A stretch of DNA of 64,000 nucleotides from Guadua angustifolia (lineage: Eukaryota > Streptophyta > Magnoliopsida > Poales > Poaceae), in contig CM070500.1 of the NCBI GenBank assembly GCA_036346375.1, forward strand, positions 72,916,525 through 72,980,524, given 5' to 3'. The position numbers were made by a program, and so were the translations under genes. Under the pieces are notes generated by a model. That model was not told the origin of the DNA and made no database searches. It worked only from the letters and a program-made list of their open reading frames with translations. How positions within the stretch are numbered: position 1 is the first letter of the stretch; each line of letters opens with the position of its first letter. Positions 23,960 through 35,339 of this stretch are shown in pieces.

Positions 23960-24465
23960 ATTTGAGTTGCAATTCCAATCCGCGACAGAACTGCGACTAT
24001 TGAGACAAAAATGTATGTCAATTTGGAATTACGACTATAGGGTATTTCTGTAATTTTTTTTCGACATAATATTTCTGTAAATTTTTTACAAAAATATATT
24101 ATTTAAAAAAAATTCCATTTAATTGCCCTCGTCTAATATCTTATAATATTTGTCAACGATTAGACATATTTTTTTGCAAATTCTAAATCAATGAATTAGT
24201 AAACAAATTATCTAACTGAATTAATATTCCGTCGCAATTTGAATTTGCGACAGAGGACGTGCGACGGAGTTTCTGTCGCAATTTGAAATTGCAATTAAGT
24301 CTCTGTCGCAAATTCAAATTGCGACTAAGTCTCTGTCGCAAATTCAAATTGCGATAAAGACGTATGTCAATTCCAAATTGCGACAGATGAGTAATTCTGT
24401 AAATTTTTTTTCGGCATATTATTTCTGTAATTTTATTTAAAAAACATATTATTTAAAAAAATTCC
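23960..24465 (+). repeat. Right terminal region with a duplicated terminus
   Basis: The outer end (24370-24465) mirrors the left terminus. An inner copy of the same terminus (AATATTTCTGTAA to AAAAAAATTCC) ends near 24117, about 350 bp inside. Between them are TCTGTCGCAAATTCAAATTGCG units. Only the outer copy is flanked by the target duplication. Confidence 0.75.
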
Positions 24466-24474
24466 AAGGGGCTC

Positions 24475-25744
24475 TGCAGGCGCTTCCACGTGTCAAGACA
24501 CGGGTGGAGGTCTATGTCAACATGTCGCTCTTCCAGCCCCGGCCGCAAGCTAGCAATGGTGCGGTTGACCGTAAACTAGTAATTCCCGGGTTTCTACCCT
24601 CTCACGTGGGTCTATTGTGACTTCATAACCGAAGCTATTTTTCAGTGTGCTTGTTTGTTATTGTAACAAAGATATCTCATCTGAAACCACGCGAGCAATG
24701 ACATGCTACATAAGCCGGAAAGCGAGTAAACCGATTGACAATTGACCAACTCTTGCCAGCATCTTTCTGGAGCTTGGCTGCTCCTTGGTCGCCATTGACG
24801 GAATGGACCTATTTGGTGAAGAGTTGACATACTTTTGGTAGCATCGTTTTGGAGCTTGGCTGCTCCTAGGTTGCATTGATGCAGTGGGCTCAAGGTTAAG
24901 ATGTATAACTTTTTAGGAAAAGGTTAAGATCTATACTGCACAAGCATCTCAAATAAAAATTAAACACTGCCAAATATAATCCATGTAGTTAGAGCGCAAT
25001 GGAATCATCTTAGCAGTCTTCTGTATTAGTTTTATCTTGCGTTAAGTTTAATAGAGGAGGTTCAGTGCTTGCGTTTATATTACCACAACAGTCGTGTTAA
25101 TCCTATCAATCCTAACCAATTAACTTAGACAATTGTTCTTCTTGCAGAGATAGTGAGAAGTAATACTGCTGGCCAACTGCAGGCACAGGGGTTAAGCTGA
25201 TCTTCTTGATCAATAAAATTTTTCGGAGACCCACTTCAACAATAATTCAATGTAAGAAATAAAACAGTACTTCTTTTATTGGTTAAGTTTCTCTTTGTCA
25301 TCCATATTACTACCTATTGCCCCCTGTTTTTTTATTGTCCATCCTACTTTCCGTTTTTTCAGATTTTCTTAGGTATTATTACCCCAAAGGGTTCCTACTC
25401 AATATCTTTTTAAACAGTGATTTTAATGTTTTTCCTTCAATACAAGTTGCATAAATTTTTAAATAAGCAAAAAGATAAGTAATCATTATCTACCATTCAT
25501 TTATACTTTAATATTTTGCAACTGCCAAAAAGAAATGCCTTATTGTTTGTTTTTTTCACCAACAGTCAAGGAAAAATACTGTGCTACTTATTGTTCATCC
25601 TACTTTCTGTTTTTCAGATTTTCCTAGGTATTTTTTGCTATTTTCAAACCCATGCAAACTTGACGGTCATTGTTTGCAACTAAGCGTGTGCCATTTGCAG
25701 TCGTTGCTGTGTGAACCAAACCCAAATTCGCTTGCTAACTCTAA
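24475..25744. other. Intergenic; short duplication at 24745-24895
   Basis: GAGCTTGGCTGCTCCTTGG is repeated after about 80 bp (near 24770 and 24853) together with flanking AGCATC. There is no gene. The unit TTATTGTCCATCCTACTTTCYGTTTTTCAGATTTTC is repeated near 25335 and 25587. Confidence 0.5.
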
Positions 25745-26022
25745 GGTTGTGTTTGTTTAGGCCGGTGCTAGAGGAGAAGTCATTGAGTCTGGATGAGGAT
25801 GGCAATTTTTCATATAATAATGCTTAAGTTGTAAGGGTACCAGTGAAGTGGGATTTTGAAGTTCCAATGCACCGAGAAGCATCGTTTTCCTTGCTTCTCT
25901 CAGTGTAAATTGGGTTGGAGCTTCTTCTCTCGTCTGGTCAAAAAATATGCTTGTTTTGGCTTATAGCTTATAGAGGTCTAGAAGTCAAATAAACTCAAGC
26001 TCAAACCTAAACAAACATACCC
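25745..26022. mobile_element. Tourist-like MITE, 278 bp
   Basis: Termini GGTTGTGTTTGTTTAGG and, inverted, GGTATGTTTGTTTAGG. TAA flanks the element at 25742-25744 and 26023-26025. The ends and the 3-bp TAA duplication fit PIF/Harbinger Tourist elements. Confidence 0.75.
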
Positions 26023-26249
26023 TAAAGCTACCCGCCTGTTCAGTAAGCTCAAGCCAGAGTACAACCCTAAAGTGCTGGAGATTATATAGAAAATCTGGAC
26101 GGCAGACTGATGCATTGAGCTCATTGTTGTATCCAATTTTGGGTTTAACTAGCTTATTCAAAAGATTTGCATGGTTTTATTGACAATTATATCCTTTTAA
26201 TTCGTCCTGATAGGTGATTTATTAGAGAATAACCAATGCATATATACAC

Positions 26250-26788
26250 TCTATATAAAAGCCCCAAGGATTGCCGCTCAACCAAGGGGGCCACGTGTCG
26301 CCCCCTTGGGGAGGCCCCCTAGAAATTTAGAAATCGCGATTAGGTCCTTTCCGGAAAAATAAAAATCACGTTTAGGTCTTTTCGGTTGTTTTTTAAGTAA
26401 GATTAGACCTGAGAAATATCAAAATTACGTTTAGGTCCCTACACGCGGTTTATAGCTGAACTGGAAATCGCGTTTAGATCGTTTCGTCGATTTTTTTGTA
26501 AACTAGACCTGAAAAAATTTGAAATTACATTTAGATTCCTCCACGCAGTTTTTTTAAAAAAACGCGATTCGCCAAAGGTTTATAGTGGTCCCATAGATTC
26601 GCTACGGGGTCCTTCTACCGTTATTTTGCAAAAACGCCGGTTCTTTCAATTCGAATATTTAAAAAACGGAATCGTAAATAGATCCTTCGCGATTATTTTG
26701 AAAAAAGTGGCCCGTGGTTCCAAAATTGATTTGTAAAAACTCGTGCTGATTTTTTTCATGCATGCAAGATCGCGCAAACTCAACCTAG
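26250..26788 (+). mobile_element. Helitron 5' region (start of a larger plus-strand Helitron, or a short one)
   Basis: It begins TCTATATAAAAGCCCC, a typical grass Helitron 5' end, followed by AAATTACGTTTAGGTCC repeats shared with 55875-56322. A CTAG followed by T at 26785-26789 could be its own 3' end, giving 539 bp. Alternatively it is the 5' end of the plus-strand Helitron that ends at 54222. The base before the 5' end is C rather than the expected A. Confidence 0.55.
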
Positions 26789-27312
26789 TATTATATATGT
26801 CTGCAGGTTGTATACAACTGAACTATTTTTGAAACAAAGTAGTTAGATTGTTTTTATTGTTTGCTATATGACCTGGCTTGTGGAGCAACCATAACAATAA
26901 CTAGATAATGACCCGCGCTACGCCGCGGCGTATGTAATTTGTTTGCTGCATCACACGAAATTTTGATCGCTTGATATTTATGGGGAAAACTATGTAATCC
27001 TGGCTTTTCTATTTTTTTAGAAAAAACGTGTCAAAAATAGTCTAGAGGAAAAAGGGCGTAAAATTATTAGAGATGACAGCCTTCTTTTATTGAGTTTAAT
27101 ACTCTACGCGTTCACCGAGTAATAATACATATTCGCAAAACCACTCACCGGTGAAAAATAATCTAGAGAAAAAAGGGCGAAAGATTATTAGAGATGACAA
27201 CCTTCTTTTGTCGAGCCTAATACTCTACGCGTTCACCGAGTAATAATACATGTTTAAAAAAATATCAGAGATCGAGATGAAAAATCGAGTTGGGGAAAAA
27301 GTCTAGAGATAA

Positions 27313-28617
27313 GAAGACAAACCTCGGCGGTCAAAAGAAGCCAGAGGAGACCCTTAGGCAAAGGTTCTCCATCTTTAACCGCTGTTGGAGGTACTTTCTA
27401 GCACTCTAGAATAGAGAGAACCCTAAAACGAATACCTTGGATAGAAAGGAGAAATAGATTACATACAACAACAAAGAGATATAGTGATACATGTTTAAAT
27501 TTGGCATCATCAAAATTAGTTCCAATACTATCATAAAATGTGCCATGACGCCTTCATACTAAAAGATAAACTCATAAAAGAATTATGCTTCAGAGTCAAG
27601 CAACCGCTCTGCATAACGATTTGAGCAAATTTAGTCCATGAGTACACGACACCTCTTTTAAATCACCGTTCTATAGTTAATTCTCGATCTCGATTAACAT
27701 TTTGACATAAATATACAATTAATAAAGCAATTATTAGTAGAAACAATTTATGCTCAAGTAGCGATATAGAAAATTATTAGACGATCCAAGATAACACACC
27801 ATCATCTGCTTTTAGTCCACCGCACGCATACAACACATATAAACCAAATATGCAACTTGTCCTTATATTAAACCACCGTAGCACCGTGAAGTGGATGAAT
27901 GCAAGGAAACCTCCTCCAGTCAAGTAATGATGTTTCCCAAAACATCCCAATCATACGCCTCATCTCACCAAGGACCCGAGAAACATTGTTCGTGTTTTGG
28001 TCCAACAAGTAAAAAAACATCTTAGAAAAGCAATAGAGCTATCCATAGAAAATTGTTAATGCATACCATATCCACAACTATGTTTCCAAGCCGGATCGAC
28101 CTTTCCATGCTCGACTTAATTTCCTTTATGTGGTCCTCAGAATAACATGCGCTTTAGACAAAGTAATGCTACATTATTCTCAATTCTCTTTCATAAAGAC
28201 AAGCAAACAGGGCAATGAACCAGCTGCCAAGTAGAACCTTCTCCAATACCATTTCTGAATATTCTCTTTCATAAAGACAAGCAAACAGGGCAATGAACCA
28301 GCTGCCAAGTAGAACCCTCTCCAATACCATTTCTGAATATTCTGATTATTTATATCTATAGCTAAGTGCAAAACTAAAATTGCAAACAAAATATTAGTCT
28401 AATAGGCCTTTCACTACCCTTTCACTGTAAGAAATAACCGGGACACATTTACTTTGTAAACAAGAAAACAATCTACCGCTTCGAAAAGAACCAAACCAAA
28501 GAATGATAATTATACTACCTTTTCACTATTTTCAAGACTCTATCTTTCTCCGAGAGATTGCCTCTTTGGGCTGACCAAGGTACCTTAGCCTTGATAAGAG
28601 CAGGAGTGGGGCCAACC
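27313..28617 (-). repeat. Tandem segment copy A in the minus-strand Helitron
   Basis: Runs from AAGACAAACCTCGGCGGTC to the eIF(iso)4G exon end, and is nearly identical to 28855-30079 apart from small indels. The indels often sit beside CAG or CTG (for example CACCATCATCTG against CAGTCATCTG). Copy A also has an internal 78-bp duplication. Confidence 0.85.
28183..28338. repeat. 78-bp tandem duplication
   Basis: ATTCTCTTTCATAAAGACAA begins at 28183 and again at 28261, with only one difference between units. 78 is a multiple of three, so the minus-strand frame repeats WYWRGFYLAAGSLPCLL. Copy B of the larger segment has it only once, so the duplication arose after the segment doubled. Confidence 0.9.
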
Positions 28618-28665
28618 TCAACCGTCTTTGGATTCGAACCATATTTTCGCCATCGCCATTAAGAG
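28517..28665 (-). pseudogene. EIF(ISO)4G: eIF(iso)4G exon fragment, copy A
   Basis: On the minus strand it reads RKYGSNPKTVEVGPTPALIK and AEVPWSAQRGNLSEKDRVLK in one frame. This is the segment just before the MIF4G domain of the plant translation factor eIF(iso)4G, which bridges cap-binding protein and helicase. It is followed by intron sequence shared with 52964-53092. A captured, promoterless piece, not a working gene. It is slightly longer at the 5' side than the other two copies in the window. Confidence 0.75.
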
Positions 28666-28854
28666 CACAAAAATACTCACCACTTAATCCAGTAAAAGAG
28701 GGATGTGAATTTGTATAAACTGAACTTTTATTCCTTACTGAATCACCAACAAAATATTCTTCTTACTTTTAGAATCAATAAAAAATATTCTTCCTATTTT
28801 TAGAAGGAACTTTTTTAGCAGACCACTAAACTGAATGTGCAGTAAGTGTTTTAT

Positions 28855-30079
28855 AAGAAGACAAACCTCGGCGGTCAAAAGAAGCCAAAGGAGACCCTTA
28901 GGCAAAGGTTCTCCATCTTTAACCGCTGTTGGAGGTACTTTCTAGCACTCTAGAATAGAGAGAACCCTAAAACGAATACCTTGGATAGAAAGGAGAAATA
29001 GATTACATACAACAACAAAGAGATATAGTGATTCATGTTTAAATTTGGCATCATCAAAATTAGTTCCAATACTATCATAAAATGTGCCATGACGCCTTCA
29101 TACTAAAAGATAAACTCATAAAAGAATTATGCTTCTGTAGTCAAGCAACTGCCTGTACAACAATTTGAGCAAATTTAGTCCATGAGTACATGACACCTCT
29201 TTTAAATCATCGTTCTATAGTTAATTCGGATCTCGATTAACATTTTGACATAAATATACAATTAATAAAGCAATTATTAGTAGAAACAATTTATGCTCAA
29301 GTAGCAGTATAGAAACTTATTAGACGATCTGAAGATAACACAGTCATCTGTTTTTTAGTCCACCGCACGGTACAACACATATAAACCAAATATGCAACTT
29401 GTCCTTATATTAAACTACCAGTAGCAATCGTGAAGTGGATGAATGCAAGGAAACCTCCTCCGTGTCAAGTAATGATGTTTCCCAAAACATCCCAATCATA
29501 CGCCCCATCCCACCAAGGACCTCGAGAAACATTGTTCGTGTTTTGGCCCAACAAGTAAAAAACATCTTAGAAAAGCAATAGAGCTATCCATAGAAAATTG
29601 TTAATGCATACCATATCCACAACTATGTTTCCAAGCCGGATCGACCTTTCCATGCTCGACTTAATTTCCTTTATGTGGTCCCAGAACAACATGCGCTTTA
29701 GACAAAGTAATGCTACATTATTCTCAATTCTCTTTCATAAAGACAAGCAAACAGGCAATGAACCAACCGCCAAGTAGAACCTTCTTCAATACCATTTCTG
29801 AATATTCTGATTATTTATAACTATAGATAAGTGCAAAACTAAAATTGCAAACAAAATATTAGTCTAATAGGCCTTCCACTACCCTTTCACTGTAAGAAAG
29901 AACCGGGACACATTTACTTTGTAAACAAAAAAACAATCTACCGCTTCAAAAAGAACCAAACCAAAGAATGATAATTATACTACCTTTTCACTTTGTTTTC
30001 AAGACTCTATCTTTCTCCGAGAGATTGCCTCTTTGGGTGACCAAGGTACCTCACCTTGATAAGAGCAGGAGGGGCCAAC
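28855..30079 (-). repeat. Tandem segment copy B in the minus-strand Helitron
   Basis: Second copy of the 27313-28617 segment, ending GGAGGGGCCAACCTAAAATTTTG. It includes the eIF(iso)4G exon piece at about 29982-30078 (minus strand), truncated upstream and with several small deletions. Confidence 0.85.
29982..30078 (-). pseudogene. EIF(ISO)4G: eIF(iso)4G exon fragment, copy B
   Basis: Same exon as at 28517 but with small deletions (CAAGGTACCTCACC where copy A has the longer form), so the frame is lost. Lies at the end of tandem segment B. Confidence 0.7.
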
Positions 30080-31415
30080 CTAAAATTTTGAAAAAAAATC
30101 ATTTGAAATAATGATAATATGAAGAGAAGCCATGTCAACTACTAATGTTGTGATAACATCAAACAAATAGGACCAAAACGACATTGCTATCAGAGAAGAG
30201 CCAATGTCAACATCCACCGCACAAGGAACAACAGATGAACAAGATACATTCCCTTGTTCAAAATCGAAAAAAGATGAAATTTCATCCGTAATTAATGTTA
30301 CAACCAAAATATTCAAAACCATGCTAGCTAATCCTATATATCGTTGTAAAGAAGACTTGAAAATTTTCAAGTCATGATGAACAAGAAAAAGTTCATTATC
30401 GGGTAAAAGTCCAGAAATCTATATATAGGTAAACAAAGGTTACAAAGAAATCTTAGGAATGTCAACTTACCCGTATGTTGGCAACAAAGGTAGAGATCTC
30501 TTTGTCGAAGCAACCTACAGAGTTGTAAAAAAAGGATCAACGAAAATATAGAACAGATGAGATTTCATTCTATTATGCTTCGTAAAGAAGTGAGCATGCA
30601 TTCTAAATTGATTCTATTCGGATTAGCGCCGAGATTACACAAGAAACCACTCAATTGTTTACATCGAGCCAAACTACTTTAGTAGTTGTGCCCGTGTTAC
30701 TAATCGGTTTAAGAAAGAGTCGCAACACAACTCAATAAACATAGTATTGTGATTTATAGAAGCTCTTTTCTCGCATATATGCAAGTATTATTTAGAGTTA
30801 TCAATATGCACAGTTTATGAGAACCGGCAGCAGATAATATATAAATTAGTAGTTTTCTATGCTGGTCTTGCTCAATACCAGCAATATAGAATCTAGTAGC
30901 GTAGAACAAATGGAAGGCGGAGATTTAAATGATATGACTCATTGACTTCTTTGTATTTAAATATGCCCAAACAAATTAGAAGGAAAATAACCTTAGCTTG
31001 GAGAAAAGGTAACGCTAGATCATTTTAATATATAATGAGTGAGCGTAACCTATATTTATTGCTATTTCTACAAAAAACCGCACTCACTACAAAAAAGAAA
31101 GAGGGTAAGATAGAATATTCTTTCAAGGATTCATTGGGAAAAAATAAATAAGAAAGTTTGGCACCTCAATTTGACATTCTCGTGAGAAGGGAAGAACTGC
31201 CCAGAGCTCCTAGCCTACTCATGCTCTAGACTTAAAATTAGGAAACCAAAGAAAGCAACTTATGCTACCTTATATATTAACTTGTTCGCTTTGCTCACCA
31301 AAAAAAAAGTCTTGCCATACCTTGACACGAGCTGAAATTTCACATAATCAATTATTTTATCAAGAATTGATGCCTTATCGGGAAGGCCTTACCTGCGTGT
31401 GGACTCAGCCGGATC
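30080..31415 (-). other. Interior of the minus-strand Helitron, no gene identified
   Basis: AT-rich. A 96-residue minus-strand frame at 30080-30370 (DEISSFFDFEQGNVSCSS) may be another captured exon, because it lies directly upstream of the eIF(iso)4G piece on the same strand. I do not recognise it. Confidence 0.4.
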
Positions 31416-31927
31416 TAGGGGTGGCAACGGGTTATTCCTCACGGGAGTGCCTCCCGTCCCGTCCCCACGATCCAAAATTTTTCCCGTCCCGCCCCTCGTT
31501 CTCGCCACGGGAGAAAATCCGTCCCCATCCCGTTAAAGGTATCGGGGCCCTGCTCGGGACCCATCCTCGCAAAATTTCACACAAGAGAAGAGCTTATAGC
31601 CATTTTAACTCTAAAATCATATCAATAGACAAGGAAAAAAAGAATGCATGCATTCATTGAAGTTTATGTTGTCCCATTTATGAAAATGTGAATATGATGG
31701 GCTAGAGAATATGTTTGCAATCTAATAACTAAATTGGACTAAACTAAATTTGGATCCCCAACCGGGTCCCCACGGGGAAAAAAATTTCCCGTCCCCATCC
31801 CCGCCATCCCCAACGGGGGAATAATTTCTGCTTCCATCCTCATGGGGACGATTTCTTCCCATACCCATCCCCTAATAGAGGAATTCCCCGCCGGGGATCG
31901 GGGAACGGGTCCCCATTGCCATCCCTA
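31416..31927. mobile_element. hAT-type MITE, 512 bp
   Basis: Ends TAGGGGTGGCAACGGG and, inverted, TAGGGATGGCAATGGGG. Flanked by GCCGGATC (31408-31415) and GTCGGATC (31928-31935), 7 of 8 bases equal. Arms are rich in CCCGTCCC and GGGGACC repeats that pair with each other. It interrupts the 5' end of the minus-strand Helitron. Confidence 0.8.
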
Positions 31928-32020
31928 GTCGGATCATACGCACACAAGCGATGGACGTCTATGAAAATTTGGGTGACGTGGCCCGGCTGAATGCGCTGCA
32001 ATTCTTCCGGCTTTCATAGA

Positions 32021-33344
32021 TAAGTTATTTCAAGAGTAAACTCGATACTAATTTCAGAGTAAACCGCCAAATAAAAAGAAACAAATTTAGTTGATAGTTG
32101 ACATCTTGTCGCTATTGCAAACTTGCCGCAACAGAAAAGGGAAAATGGTAGGCAACATGCCAAACATGGAAATCATATTATTCAAAAATGAAGAATGTAA
32201 ATCGCGATACAATACGTGTGAAAGTACGACAAATTACTTTAGACAAAGACATTAAAATACATGTAAAGGTTGTAGTTACGCATGCAAAATCATGTTTTTT
32301 CACACTCATTGAGACATAACGGCGTGCATGCACCAAAGTTATCATCAATTATATTCTTTATCAAATATCTCTATAATTAATACTACGCAAGGGCATTTAG
32401 CATATGTATTTTGTTTAACAATCACTAATCCATACATGTACATAAATGAATAATGCCGGTATCCTAAAAATATACAATAGAATATCAGAGACATCATCCC
32501 CAGTAGTCTATAATGGTATCCCATCCCAATAACAACAGATCTTGCATTACCTTCACAGAAGCTAGTGAAAGGACTCAGAGAGGAGAACGATCATTTAGTC
32601 AGACACTCTGCAGATTGCAAAACAGAGATACAATTACATTCTTCCTTTGTGCATTGATCGAGCACAATTATACTCGCGAACAACCGGATAAAAACTGCAC
32701 AAACCGACACATTCCAAAGATGGTTCATCAAACACATTAATGAGCTAAAATAATAGGGCAATCAAGGAAAGTCGCTAGACTAAACAACCATCCATGAGAA
32801 TAACCCCAAAAAAATCTATGACGATGGAAAATCAAGGCAAAGTCGTCATTTCAAGGCATAATTATGAAAAGCAAAACGGCTTGAAATCAAGGCAAAATCC
32901 ATGTCTACTTATATTTATCGGTCCTTGCAATGGATTCATTCTAGATGTAAGGCATCATAATACAAAATTTCAACCTCATGCTTTCTGCGCATGAGTAGGC
33001 GAGATGGTTAATAGATCATAGTCCATATATACACACCTCAAAGTTACTAACCTTGGCTTTTCTTCTATACTTGAAAGCCCATTTCGTGGATCGCTCTCAA
33101 TAGTCTCAAATAGACATGCTAGGGAATCCTTTAATGTGAATATGTTTCCTATCGCTAACATCCTGCAACACCAAGTGTCCATTCACATGTCTATTTATCT
33201 AAACACCTTTATAATTCACCGCTTAAAACTTTTTACACCACACACCATCTCTACACGCCTTTTGCCTCCACAGAGAGTACTTTTCCAGATCCACCCTAAT
33301 ATGTGCACCCAAAAAAACCCCTTCCTCAAAATCAAGCGCTAAGA
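32021..33344 (+). other. Helitron interior without recognised gene; dispersed repeat at 33140-33340
   Basis: 33190-33340 (TTATCTAAACACCTTTATAATTC, CTCCACAGAGAGTACTTTTCC, AATCAAGCGCTAAGATGT) recurs at about 49960-50112 and partly at 53556-53620. Nothing else was identified. Confidence 0.55.
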
Positions 33345-33723
33345 TGTTTTCTCATACCACTTCATCAAATCTGATGGCCCAAAACATTTGGTTCATCCAT
33401 CCATCTTATCTAATCGCAAGACAAATCGCTTCCCTCCCGCCCAAGACATCTTATCTAATCGCAAGACAAATCGCTTCCCACACATCTAATCTAATCGCGC
33501 CTCCCCCGCAGACAAATCGCTTCTCCCTAGCTGTTTCTCCCGCCAAGACAAATCGCGCCCAGACACCCCGCCTATTCCAAAACCCCAAACCTTTCCGGTC
33601 GGCGGCAATGGCGGGCGCCACGACCGACGACACCCCAGCCCTCCCGCCTACGCCCTCGTCGGCGACGCCACCGGTCACCGCCAAGGCCGTCTCGCCGTCA
33701 AGTTCTCCCCGATGGCCGCCTCC
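33345..33723 (+). pseudogene. WDR5: WDR5-like gene, promoter/leader and first part of exon 1
   Basis: 33400-33600 has repeated TCTAATCGCAAGACAAATCGC units, as in a leader or promoter. The ATG at 33609 starts MAGATTDDTP. In neighbouring frames one can read GHRQ and AVKFSP, the first WD40 repeat of WDR5-type proteins (a core subunit of histone H3K4 methyltransferase complexes). The exon is cut at 33723 by the CACTA element and resumes at 47165. CTCCCCGATGGCC (33706-33718) shows a CG where the family has CCTGAT or CCCGAC. Confidence 0.7.
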
Positions 33724-34250
33724 CACTATCAGCAGAACGGCACATCGAAATCGGTTCTTTTTATCATTAGAATCGGTTCTAGTCGCGATACGATGTCCTT
33801 AGATAGTGATGAGGTGGAGCTATCGAATCGGTTTTGACCCGATCGTGATAAAACGCCATCGTAATCGGTTCTTTAAGGGAAGTGATTGTGATGATACCAT
33901 CATCGAATCGGTTCTTTAAGGAAGTGATTACGATGACCCCATCATCGTAATCGGTTCTTTTAAGAAAAGTGATTACGATGATATACTCATCGAATCGGTT
34001 CCATAAAAGAACCGATTCGATGAGTGTGTCATCGTAATCACTTTTCTTAAAGAACCGATTCGATGATAGGTCATGTAATCACTTCCTTAAAGAACCGATT
34101 CTCGATGAGTGTGTCATCGTAATCACTTTTCTTAAAGAACCGATTCTCGATGAGGTGGTCATCGAATCACTTCCCTTAAAGAACCGATTCGATGATGGTA
34201 TCATCACAATCACTTCCTTAAAGAACCGATTCGATGACCCATTGGGTGTG
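33724..34250. repeat. Left subterminal inverted-repeat array of the CACTA element
   Basis: Many copies of CATCGAATCGGTTCTTTAAG and GTGATTACGATGA, first in one orientation and then, past a centre near 34003, in the other. The whole end can fold into one long hairpin. In this superfamily, subterminal repeats bind the TNPA protein (established). The right end (46680-47161) has the same organisation. Confidence 0.85.
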
Positions 34251-35339
34251 CCATTTTGCAATTTCTCCAAAAAAGCACAGATTAAAACAATATGCACAAT
34301 ATATATATCATCACATTCACAACACGTAAGACGGGATGCATATATCACATTCACGTAATGTAAACGCTTTAATTACAACACATATATATCATAGTCGTTC
34401 ACAATAGACAACACAAACATGACAATCAAGACATGGACTTCCTCCGATACATATCACATTGACATATATTATATTGTTTACATATGGACTAGTACGATCG
34501 TCAGATCTCTAAACCTCGCCATCCTCGATATAACTTCTAACCAAGACCAATCGCATAAGTGGTCTCGTAAATTGTTGAGTGCTTTGTTGTCTAAACTCTT
34601 CGGGGATATTGATCTTCAGAAAATGTAAATGATCAGATAATTTCAGTTTCAAAATTTCTATGTAAAAGGCTAAGTATATTATTATGCACGTACATAAAAT
34701 TAGGGAAACATAGATAAGTATTAGGGGCAATCACAAAAATAGACAGAACTACGAAAGGTGTTTAGAAAATATTTGGATTATAAAAGATTAATTCAAAATG
34801 TAAAAAAATTCCAAATGTGAGAAGCTAATATTCTAGTAAAGACATTGAGTAATGCCTCAATGCGCTGAAAGGACAAATGTAAAAGCTACTCCTTCATGCC
34901 ATTATATTTGTCTATAGCGTTGTAAAACGTTGTCGAACGCCCACGATCAATCACAAATTATAGACACAATTATGGATCAAGAACAATAGACACATAATGT
35001 AAGAGGTGAAATTCTCTCGCTTTTTATTGATTCTATCTTTTGATTCTCAAATAACAAATATTTTAAAACAGATACTCCTAAGGCCAAGCAAAAATATAGT
35101 GATGTAATTTTCTACTAAAATTCAAATGGAACAATATTCGTCATGTAGCACCGCCTTTTAGAAGCTTCACGCTTTGGATTGGACCACACTAGTGTTTCAT
35201 GTAGAGCTAACTAATACTAGTGCTTTTAGATAATGGCGGTGTTCCAATAGAATTATTTTGTATTATTTCATAAATCTAATACTTGATTAGTCAGATAGAA
35301 AATTATACCTTAGGGAAATGGTGTGAGTTGTCATCACGA
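34251..35339. other. CACTA interior, no gene identified
   Basis: AT-rich sequence downstream (in transcript sense) of the Ulp1-like region. Short frames on both strands show no family motif. Confidence 0.4.

Larger units (their letters stand above)
14147..24465 (+). mobile_element. 10.3-kb Mutator-like element with three genes
   Basis: A perfect 9-bp target duplication AAGGGGCTC lies at 14138-14146 and 24466-24474. Inverted termini start GAATTTTTTTAAA on the left and GGAATTTTTTTAAA on the right. They share AATTACAGAAATAATRTGCCGAAA and arrays of TCTGTCGCAATTTGRAATT. In order on the plus strand the element carries a mudrA-like transposase (15346-17906), a PMD gene (18257-20846) and a Cys-rich third gene (21576-22987). 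The clean duplication suggests an insertion that is not very old. The coding regions carry frameshifts, some of which look like sequence error. Confidence 0.9.
26901..32020 (-). mobile_element. Minus-strand Helitron, 5.1 kb, with duplicated captured segment
   Basis: Read on the minus strand it begins TCTATGAAAGCCGG (at 32020) and ends with a palindrome CGCCGCGGCG, GCGCGGGTCATTAT and CTAG at 26901. The flanks are A before and T after, as expected for Helitron insertion between A and T. It contains two tandem copies of a 1.2-1.3 kb segment (27313-28617 and 28855-30079), both with eIF(iso)4G exon sequence in sense orientation. An hAT MITE (31416-31927) interrupts its 5' part. No Rep/helicase gene seen, so it is non-autonomous. 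A second, similar 5' end at 55835 leaves an alternative pairing open. Confidence 0.7.

Noticed and set aside
26785..26789. CTAG-T as a definite Helitron 3' end
   Set aside because: No good hairpin 10-12 bases upstream; kept only as an alternative reading.
28180..28389. Minus-strand frame with a repeated 26-residue unit, as a repeat protein
   Set aside because: It is one 78-bp DNA duplication inside a Helitron; copy B has a single unit and there is no start context.
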